Part shown: one piece after another, positions 56,300 through 64,000 of the stretch
How positions within the stretch are numbered: position 1 is the stretch's first letter
Layout of the letters: each line of letters opens with the position of its first letter
DNA from: Reticulitermes speratus
Taxonomy: Eukaryota; Arthropoda; Insecta; Blattodea; Rhinotermitidae
DNA: 64,000 bases
Assembly (NCBI GenBank): GCA_021186555.1
Contig: JAJKFL010000014.1
Location: forward strand, 42,211,200-42,275,199
Direction of reading: 5' to 3'
Position numbers and translations under genes: made by a program
The notes under the pieces: model-generated
Database searches by the model: none
Told to the model about the DNA's origin: nothing
What the model saw: only the letters and a program-made list of their open reading frames with translations

Positions 56300-56726
56300 A
56301 GAACTAACGTACGTATCAGTAATTTAATTCTATCATAACCCAGGTGGGTACCAAATAATTACAATCTCGATATACTCGTTGGTAGCACTGCAGTGCGCTG
56401 CTACACCCTGGCCAGACAGTTAAACCTGACAGCTGTTCTGCCAACATCGGGCAATACCACGGCACCATCTGCAGCTGTCCGGGTTGCGAGACAGCAGGCG
56501 TTGCTCATTTGTTTCAAAGAATCGGTATGCATTAAGGGTATATTCCTCCATAATTAAGGTCATAATTTTTGTGCCACAGTCTGGACATTCGCCAACATCC
56601 ACGCTACATTTTAACAGCAAGCAAATAAGCTTCAATCCTCTAAGCCCAGTGGTTACTCCATGTAACACCAGCTATAGCACTCAAAATTTTTAAGTTATGC
56701 CCACAAAAAGCATTAATGTGTGTACC
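56300..56726. other. Unassigned; diverged inverted sat114 cap
   Basis: CTCTAAGCCCAGTGGTTACT, CCATGTAACACC and GCCCACAAAAAGCATTAATG (56638-56720) resemble the inverted cap at 10.64 kb, without satellite. The rest is not recognised. Confidence 0.5.
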
Positions 56727-56737
56727 GTTCTCATAAC

Positions 56738-57520
56738 GCACTGCGCTACAAGCCGGAAGGTAGCGGGTTCGATTCCTGACGGTGTCACTGGGATTTTTCA
56801 TTGACATCGTCCTTCCGGTCGCACTATGGCCCTGGGGATGACTCAGTCTCTAAACCAGTGGTTCCCAAAGTGGGCGGTACTGCCCCCTGGGGGGCGGTGG
56901 GATTACCGAGGTGGGCGCTAATAGGTACGAGAGGTGGAAGGGAGCGCTGTTATTATCACAGGGGGGCGCTAGTAGACAAGTAGTGCATTTATTTTTATAA
57001 TAAAATTCAAATAAAGTAATTTTTGTGTTAAAAATAAAAAATTAACTAAACTTCTTAGAATTTTAATTTATGAATCTTATTCAAGCACATATTGTTTGTT
57101 TAATAAACTATTGCTAGCTGAATTATTGTTAATCATAAAAAATAATAAATTTTAATTTATTAATTAACACATAAAACATTAACTCTTATAATTTTATTTA
57201 AATAATTTTTAAATATAAAATAAAAGTGGAAACAAAAGCGCATTTATGTTTTTTAAAAAAGGTAGGGGGGCGCTGTGGGTGTGTATATGGAACAAAGGGG
57301 GTGGTGGACCGAAAAAGTTTGGGAATCACTGCTCTAAACAGAAATGAGTACCATTAATATTTCCTGGGGTGTAAAGGCGGCCGGTGCGTAGGGCTGACAA
57401 CCTTACCACCTTCATATGCCGATTTTGTAGAAAATATGGGCGCCTCAACCTCCTGGAAACCTCAGGGCCTGTCCAGGCCTGTCCAGGCCTGTCACGGTGC
57501 TGCTTTACCTCACCTTTACG
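56738..57520 (+). mobile_element. SINE-C copy split by a hAT-like MITE
   Basis: Target duplication GTTCTCATAAC at 56727-56737 and 57521-57531. Box B is GCGGGTTCGATTCC; the body resumes after 57340 and ends in CTTTACCTCACCTTTACG. Without the MITE and one 8-bp duplication the element is about 300 bp, matching the 313-bp copy at 27035-27347. Confidence 0.95.
56856..57331. mobile_element. hAT-like MITE, 476 bp, AT-rich core
   Basis: Termini CAGTGGTTCCCAAAG and, in complement from the right end, CAGTGATTCCCAAAC; 8-bp target duplication CTCTAAAC at 56848-56855 and 57332-57339. CAG-initial termini of this type with 8-bp duplications define the hAT superfamily. The core (about 57000-57250) is AT-rich and non-coding, and repeated GGGGGGCGCT motifs lie near both ends. 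Confidence 0.96.
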
Positions 57521-57531
57521 GTTCTCATAAC

Positions 57532-57893
57532 AGCAAATATTTCCCTATACAGCATTTAACGACTGGTATTCGTGCGTTCTTTACGGAGCAGGAAAAAAAC
57601 TGTACGTGGGGACCACCTCCCTTCGACCGTAAGTCCGAGATACAGTATCAGAAACACGACCGTTTGTCGGCTTTTCGTGAAATGTGGTACAGGAATTCTT
57701 CATAAAATTTGTGGAGCAAGTGTGAGGTTCGTGGAAACCGGCTTAGTTAAGTCACAGACGGTTGTCTGATACTAAGCGAGCGCAGAGGGAATTTTATTTT
57801 GATTTATTTAAAGGACAACATTTATTGAATACTCAGTATCAAAATTATTTTTAAACACCAAACTAAAATAAATAAACCAGACTAAACCGTCTT
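57532..57893. other. Unassigned spacer
   Basis: Nothing recognised. Confidence 0.35.
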
Positions 57894-58353
57894 AGGTGCG
57901 TTCGCAAATTTTCGAAAAATTACTATAAGCTTCGTCATGTGTGTCTGTCTGTTTGTCCGCATGGAATAACTCGGCTGCCATTCGATGGATTTTCATGAAA
58001 TTTGATATTTGAGTATTTTTTTTAGAAAATCTGTCAATTACGGGTACTTTACATGAAGACCTATGTACATTTATGATAATATCTCGCTCAATTCTTCTCA
58101 GAATGACAAATGTTTCAGACAAAAGTTGTACAGAAAATCAAAACACACATTTTATGTTCAATAACTTTTTCCCAAAAATCGTGCCGTTTATGAGAAAATG
58201 TGGAAAAATACGGTACAGCCAGACAGGCTACAGATGTCAATATAATACGGCGCATGCGCTTTGCATGCTGGATAAATAAGGCTACAGACACACACTCAGA
58301 ATATGTAATACTTATTGCTTTTCCACGGCAACAATAGTTACGCGAACGCGCCT
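57894..58353. mobile_element. TIR element (AGGCRCGTTCG family), copy 3, inverted
   Basis: Ends AGGTGCGTTCG (57894) and CGAACGCGCCT (58343-58353). The interior is the reverse complement of copies 1 and 2. A minus-strand frame of about 108 codons (58115-58441) contains [16 protein letters not shown] and [18 protein letters not shown]; copy 1 encodes nearly the same residues (36130-36408). Conservation could reflect sequence constraint or simply young age. Confidence 0.8.
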
Positions 58354-59100
58354 CAGTGTTACGTTTATACGTACACTGCCTGTCATTTTGAAACAAACAC
58401 GGTAGCCAACCTAAAACGGATACACTGCCCATCCAAATCACAAACTACCCGTCACAGGGTGTCTTTCATCGTTTCCCCGAGTAATATATCTTTATCGCAT
58501 AGAAAGCCTGCATCCGCCGGAACATGCCGTGACAGCTGCTGTGATCAGAGACACGATAAAAAGGACACACCCCACAACAGCGTAGCCTCTTCAACCGCAA
58601 ACGTCGCTCGTTTTATTTACGTCCATAAGCCACGCATATATCAGAGGAGCATGGAGAAAATCGAAACAGTGTTGCTTTGTTTTGGACCTAATTGCTTTAC
58701 CCAGATGGCGTCTAAGCCAGACCACTGCGACTTACGGAGCCCATAACAGTTGCGTTGAATTTAAAGCAAATTTACACAGCACCATTCAGCTCCGTCACGT
58801 TCTGGTTGCAAAAGCAGCACCAAAGGAACCCATAATGTAGAGGTTGTGCCACATATTCACTTCTCCGGGCTGCCTACCGTAACGAAATGGAAAAACTGCT
58901 GATAAACCAAAAGCTCCACCGTTAGTCAACAAATTCCCCGAATTTTAATAAACACAGAGGTTCAATACTGTGATCACAAGCGTCTGTAGTTGCTTCCTGG
59001 AAGTAGCCAGATCAATCCTGTGCACACGCTGCCACCCTACTATATATATCGTACTATATATCACGACAGTACTGTCCCAACCATCCACAAGCGAACATAC
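58354..59100. other. Unassigned sequence
   Basis: No recognised gene or repeat apart from a short TA-rich run near 59040-59062. Confidence 0.4.
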
Positions 59101-59117
59101 AGCCTGATATCAGGGTT

Positions 59118-59578
59118 TACTAGTTGCGTCCCGCGGTCACTTTTCAGATAAGAGCTGTGTATCAGTTGCGTCCCGAGTTGTCAACCCCCCAGATAAGGCA
59201 ATGTATTAGTTGCGTCCCGAGTTGTGAACCCCCCAGATAAGGCAATGTATCAGTTGCGTCCCGAGTTGTGAACCCCCCAGATAAGGCAATGTATTAGTTG
59301 CGTCCCGAGTTGTGAACCCCCCAGATAAGGCAATGTATCAGTTGCGTCCCGAGTTGTGAACCCCCCAGATAAGGCAATGTATCAGTTGCGTCCCGAGTTG
59401 TGAACCCCCCAGATAAGGCAATGTATCAGTTGCGTCCCGAGTTGTGAACCCCCCAGATAAGGCAATGTATCAGTTGCGTCCCGAGTTGTGAACCCCCCAG
59501 ATAAGGCAATGTATCAGTTGCGTCCCGAGTTGTGAACCCCCCAGATAAGGCAATGTATCAGTTGCGTCCCGCGGTCAG
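59118..59578 (+). repeat. 44-bp satellite (sat44i), left array, about 10 copies
   Basis: Monomer AGTTGCGTCCCGAGTTGTGA, ACCCCCCAGATAAGGCAATG, TATC. The outer edge AGTTGCGTCCCGCGGTCAC at 59123 and inner edge GTTGCGTCCCGCGGTCAG at 59557-59574 differ from the body. Plus orientation. Confidence 0.97.
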
Positions 59579-60671
59579 TTTAAAGGTACAACAGTTGTGT
59601 AGCAGGCTGCTGAGGAAAAACCGAACGGCTGTAGTGTCGAATCGGGTCCAGGGTGCCTTGGTTCAAAGTCCGTCTGTGACGCTGTACAGTGGGTCAGATT
59701 AAGCGAGACCTGGCCACAATTACAATTCTTCGACTTCCACAAAATGCTTAAAAATCTACTTGAGGGGCAACAGGAAGTTCTGAGGGTAACGTAAGTTTTA
59801 TGACATTTGGGGTGGATATATTTGCGGTAAAGGCAAACAAACAGAGCGCTCTATACTTATAGTCCTACAAATGTACATTTTATTCACTATTAGTTGTGTA
59901 ACACTGTCCTACATGTTTCGAACCATATTCTGGCTCATCCTCAGGGACTCAGTATTTAAAATTACACATTTTTACATCAATTGGTACAATTGTTTAAATA
60001 GTAAAAACTGAATAACATGGCTTTTTTTTACAATCGTGTTTAAACACTGGTTCAAATGTGAATAGATGTAGCTGCTGTTTATTTGGTGTTATAAACCGTC
60101 TTATACGGGTTAAAATGTTAAAAGTTGAATAATCTGCGTTGTTATGATATCCTGAAACATGCAATATTTAAGATAAAATTGATAGTCGTATTTATGTTAA
60201 TGTGATTTTTAGTAGGTAGAACGTAAGTTGAAGTAGTCAACGTTGTACCAACAGTATTGTGTATCAAACAACACAGAATCGTTTGAGAAAGATGTCAATT
60301 TACACATTACACTTATTGCCAAAACATATCAAACATTAGAAATTTTACGTTGTATTCACCGTGCATCTTGACATCAATTTTCAATTTCTTCAACCAACTA
60401 ATGCACCTTTTTTTCTTTTATTTTTTCATTTCTTTTCTTTTTTGGTTCAAGAAATTGAAAGCTTACGAAATGTCATGCACTTCAGGTATACGTGGTCGTC
60501 GAAACCGTCGACAACTTAGGAGTTGGGTGGTGTTGTGTTGTGTGTGTGTGTGTGTGTCTGTGTGTTTTGTGTGTGTGTGTGTGTGTGTGATGTCCCTCGC
60601 TGCTCTGCGCGTTCGCCTCCCGGTCTCTTCTGGAGGTTTGGTCATGTCTCTGTATGATACACATGCAGCAG
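59579..60671. other. Spacer between inverted arrays, with foldback arm and (TG)n
   Basis: Includes a foldback arm at 59858-60013 (TCCTACATGTTTCGAACCAT, CATCCTCAGGGACTCAG), T-rich sequence at about 60405-60445 and (TG)n at about 60535-60590. No gene. Confidence 0.6.
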
Positions 60672-62672
60672 AGACCTTGGGACGCAACTGATACATTGCC
60701 TTATCTGGGGGGGCTGACAACTCGGGACGCAACTGATACATTGCCTTATCTGGGGGGGTTCACAACTCGGGACGCAACTGATACATTGCCTTATCTGGGG
60801 GGGCTGACAACTCGGGACGCAACTGATACATTGCCTTATCTGGGGGGTTCACAACTCGGGACGCAACTGATACATTGCCTTATCTGGGGGGGCTGACAAC
60901 TCGGGACGCAACTGATACATTGCCTTATCTGGGGGGGTTCACAACTGGGACGCAACTGATACATTGCCTTATCTGGGGGGGACTGACAACTCGGGACGCA
61001 ACTGATACATTGCCTTATCTGGGGGGGACTGACAACTCGGGACGCAACTGATACATTGCTTATCTGGGGGGACTGACATCGGGACGCAACTGATACATTG
61101 CCTTATCTGGAGGGGACTGACAACTCGGGACGCAACTGATACATTGCCTTATCTGGAGGGGACTGACAACTCGGGACGCAACTGATACATTGCCTTATCT
61201 GGAGGGGACTGACAACTCGGGACGCAACTGATACATTGCCTTATCTGGGGGGCTGACAACTCGGGACGCAACTGATACATTGCCTTATCTGGGGGGGGCT
61301 GACAACTCGGGACGCAACTGATACATTGCCTTATCTGGGGGGGCTACAACTCGGGACGCAACTGATACATTGCCTTATCTGGGGGGGCTGACAACTCGGG
61401 ACGCAACTGATACATTGCCTTATCTGGGGGGGACTGACAACTCGGGACGCAACTGATACATTGCCTTATCTGGGGGGGACTGACAACTCGGGACGCAACT
61501 GATACATTGCCTTATCTGGGGGGGACTGACAACTCGGGACGCAACTGATACATTGCCTTATCTGGAGGGGACTGACAACTCGGGACGCAACTGATACATT
61601 GCCTTATCTGGAGGGGACTGACAACTCGGGACGCAACTGATACATTGCCTTATCTGGAGGGGACTGACAACTCGGGACGCAACTGATACATTGCCTTATC
61701 TGGAGGGGACTGACAACTCGGGACGCAACTGATACATTGCCTTATCTGGAGGGGACTGACAACTCGGGACGCAACTGATACATTGCCTTATCTGGAGGGG
61801 ACTGACAACTCGGGACGCAACTGATACATTGCCTTATCTGGAGGGGACTGACAACTCGGGACGCAACTGATACATTGCCTTATCTGGAGGGGACTGACAA
61901 CTCGGGACGCAACTGATACATTGCCTTATCTGGAGGGGACTGACAACTCGGGACGCAACTGATACATTGCCTTATCTGGAGGGGACTGACAACTCGGGAC
62001 GCAACTGATACATTGCCTTATCTGGAGGGGACTGACAACTCGGGACGCAACTGATACATTGCCTTATCTGGAGGGGACTGACAACTCGGGACGCAACTGA
62101 TACATTGCCTTATCTGGAGGGGACTGACAACTCGGGACGCAACTGATACATTGCCTTATCTGGAGGGGACTGACAACTCGGGACGCAACTGATACATTGC
62201 CTTATCTGGAGGGGACTGACAACTCGGGACGCAACTGATACATTGCCTTATCTGGAGGGGACTGACAACTCGGGACGCAACTGATACATTGCCTTATTGG
62301 AGGGGACTGACAACTCGGGACGCAACTGATACATTGCCTTATCTGGAGGGACTGACAACTCGGGACGCAAACTGATACATTGCCTTATCTGGAGGGGACT
62401 GACAACTCGGGACGCAACTGATACATTGCCTTATCTGGAGGGGACTGACAACTCGGGACGCAACTGATACATGCCTTATCTGGAGGGGACTGACAATCGG
62501 ACGCAACTGATACATTGCTTATTGGAGGGGACTGACAACTCGGGACGCAACTGATACATTGCCTTATCTGGAGGGGACTGACAACTCGGGACGCAACTGA
62601 TACATTGCCTTATCTGGGGGGGCTGACAACTCGGGACGCAACTGATACGCTTTCTTGACCGCGGGACGCAAC
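60672..62672 (-). repeat. 44-46-bp satellite (sat44i), right array, about 44 copies, inverted
   Basis: Monomer GGGACGCAACTGATACATTG, CCTTATCTGGAGGGGACTGA, CAACTC, the reverse complement of the left array. The first copies carry GGGGTTCACAAC, the variant that makes up the left array; the centre is homogenised to GGAGGGGACTGACAAC, and the last copy reverts to GGGGGGGCTGAC. The outer edge (GACCGCGGGACGCAACTCGT) mirrors the left array's outer edge. Copies at about 61060-61080 and 62290-62525 have scattered deletions. Confidence 0.97.
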
Positions 62673-62780
62673 TCGTACGTCCCCTGATATAAGTAACACA
62701 AGACAACACAGACAACATTTTGAAGTGTATAACCTAACTGTACCTTTGAAGAAGGACTGGTATAATTTAAAACAGATATC

Positions 62781-62882
62781 CCTGAAGATGAACCTCATAT
62801 AAGGTTCGAAACATGTTGGACCACCTTCAATGCAATATATGTATTGAATAATATAAAATAAAAATGTACATTTGTCGGATAG
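62781..62882. mobile_element. Single foldback arm
   Basis: CCTGAAGATGAACCTCATAT, GGTTCGAAACATGTTGGACC and AAAATGTACATTTGTCGG. It is oriented so that it could pair with the arm at 59858-60013, but the two differ enough that they may come from separate elements. Confidence 0.65.
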
Positions 62883-62886
62883 AACC

Positions 62887-63289
62887 TAAATAATGGTAAT
62901 GAATCTTCGGGGAAATTTGACTCGGCGACTGTCAACTTTCAACAAGATCGCTGCTCCGTGGACTTGGTTAATTCCACGGAACACAGGCTTACGATTATCT
63001 ATACGTTTCTCTTCATCTGCCAGCAATGCCGTTGAGCTCAGCCGTAACGCGACAGAAGATCAATGCTTCGAATCTCGATCAAGGATCCATGTCACTAAGC
63101 CTTTCCTCACGAACTCAGAGGAACACCCTCACGACACAGACAAGTGATCTTCTGCCGGACACAAGGTGATTAATTTAAACGCGTATCGTAACGTCACAGG
63201 AAAAAACCTTACGCACTCAAACCAAGGTCATTAAAGCATGAATTCAGAACGCAGCAGAACACTTCACGCATGTTTTAAGCACAGTTCAT
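62887..63289. other. Unassigned spacer
   Basis: Nothing recognised; an 84-codon frame here has no family resemblance. Confidence 0.35.
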
Positions 63290-63299
63290 GTTCTGTATA

Positions 63300-63573
63300 A
63301 AGGTAAGGTTCACCCTATAACAGGCCATGAAGGCCCATAGGGGAGTAAAGTATAGCTCTACACTTTCTTTAACATCGGTGCTAGATGGGGGTGAATGCTC
63401 AACGCCACGCCCGGCCACTTTATCCCCCGGCAAATAGACCCGGTACCCACTGTATTGAGTTCCAGGACCTGTCTGTACGGGTGTGGAAAACTTGCCCCCA
63501 CCGGGTTTCAAACCCCGAATCGTACGGCCCATAGCGAGTCGCTATACCGACTGAGCTATCCCGGACCACTGAC
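63300..63573 (-). mobile_element. SINE-E copy with target-site duplication
   Basis: On the minus strand the head is GGGATAGCTCAGTCGGTATA (box A) and GGGGTTTGAAACCC (box B). The body ends in a GGTGAACCTTACCTTTA tail. The duplication GTTCTGTATA flanks it at 63290-63299 and 63574-63583. This copy defines the family. Confidence 0.93.
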
Positions 63574-63839
63574 GTTCTGTATAGTGTCAAATCAATATGT
63601 TCTATCAGATACAGACAGCTTCACACCACACAGTGCGGTACGTTGTATGGTAACCACACCGTGTAATAACAAACACGGCGTACAAACCACAACACGGTCC
63701 GTCAAAAATACTCCACTGAGCTACGTCATTATTCTGTCCTTCGCCATTTCATCTCTCTTCGTCTTACTCTTTTAACTTGTCGATTTATCATTCCACTCCG
63801 TGTATTTTCCCGTTCAACCTACAACTTGCTATACAAAGC

Positions 63840-64000
63840 AACAAACAGCTCAGTCGGTACAGCGACTTGCAACGAGCAGGACGGTCCGGTGGGGGCAAGA
63901 TTTTCAGCAGCCGTCCAGACCGGCCCTGGGGCCCACCCAGCCTCATGTAGAATGGGTACCGGGTCTCTTAAACCGGCCGGGGAGTGGCGTTGACCATCCA
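63840..64000 (+). mobile_element. SINE-E copy, cut by the window end
   Basis: Plus-strand head AGCTCAGTCGGTACAGCGAC and body GGGGCCCACCCAGCCTCATG, GAATGGGTACCGGGTCTCTT and GGAGTGGCGTTGACCA. Box B is degraded (GTGGGGGCAAG directly follows). The 3' end lies beyond 64000. Confidence 0.85.

Noticed and set aside
60350-60691. 113-codon frame with hydrophobic start and Val/Cys repeats
   Set aside because: It spans a T-rich run and a (TG)n microsatellite and ends in the satellite array; composition explains it.
59858-62882. A single 3-kb foldback enclosing the right sat44i array
   Set aside because: The two arms point the right way but differ beyond the shared GAAACATGT core and outer ATGTACATTT; they are more likely separate family members. 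Kept as single arms.
1-64000. LTR retrotransposon or viral integration
   Set aside because: I saw no long terminal direct repeats with TG-CA ends, primer-binding site, gag/pol/env motifs or viral polymerase motifs in the translated frames.

Overview
This is a repeat-dominated stretch of a eukaryotic, almost certainly insect, genome. The evidence is several tRNA-derived SINE families with split RNA polymerase III promoter boxes, 5'-truncated LINE ends with target-site duplications, mariner-type transposase remnants, pogo-like and hAT-like MITEs, and foldback elements. There are no operons, Shine-Dalgarno sites or dense coding. The combination suggests a large polyneopteran-type genome (cockroach, termite or stick insect), but I cannot assign a species. 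I see no intact host gene. The only protein-coding sequence I can support is broken transposase and LINE reverse-transcriptase C-termini. SINE, LINE and satellite names used below are mine.

Layout. 0.5-3 kb: a SINE-B copy, the first array of a 114-bp satellite (sat114) and a deleted mariner element. 3.4-5.5 kb: 47-bp minisatellite. 5.7-9.1 kb: SINE-B, a TA-flanked MITE enclosing a SINE-C copy, a GGGYT repeat, a pogo-like MITE and a foldback element filled by a 61-bp array. 10.3-15.1 kb: SINE-A and the largest sat114 array, inverted relative to the others. 15.5-18.5 kb: SINE-D, 30-bp and 31-bp arrays and a second mariner family. 19.3-24.8 kb: two SINE-A copies, a LINE 3' end, an 18-bp array and a 52-bp array. 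25.4-29.9 kb: SINE-A, a 290-bp foldback, SINE-C, a short LINE with target-site duplication and a 39-bp array. 31-38 kb: a 169-bp duplication, SINE-A, a foldback containing a mariner insertion, a pogo-derived element, SINE-B, SINE-A, a TIR element, and SINE-F running into a 70-bp array. 38.4-46.2 kb: foldbacks, two more sat114 arrays, 31-bp and 44-bp arrays, SINE-A, SINE-G and a SINE-E piece. 47.3-52 kb: a diverged 97-bp repeat, a LINE C-terminus whose last 13 codons seeded a 39-bp satellite, and a 2.4-kb foldback whose left arm carries a 67-bp satellite. 53.5-58.4 kb: the fifth sat114 array, TIR elements, and a SINE-C copy split by a hAT-like MITE. 59.1-64 kb: one satellite as two inverted arrays, then SINE-E.

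The theme is conversion of transposable elements into satellites. At least three arrays (61 bp, 67 bp, 39 bp at 48.4 kb) have monomers that can be matched to an adjacent foldback arm or LINE 3' end. The 114-bp satellite occurs in five arrays that share a conserved flanking cap, as if the array travels inside a mobile unit. Long open frames in the window follow from the monomer sequences and are not evidence of genes. Several arrays contain local clusters of single-base indels that look like uncorrected long-read consensus errors.
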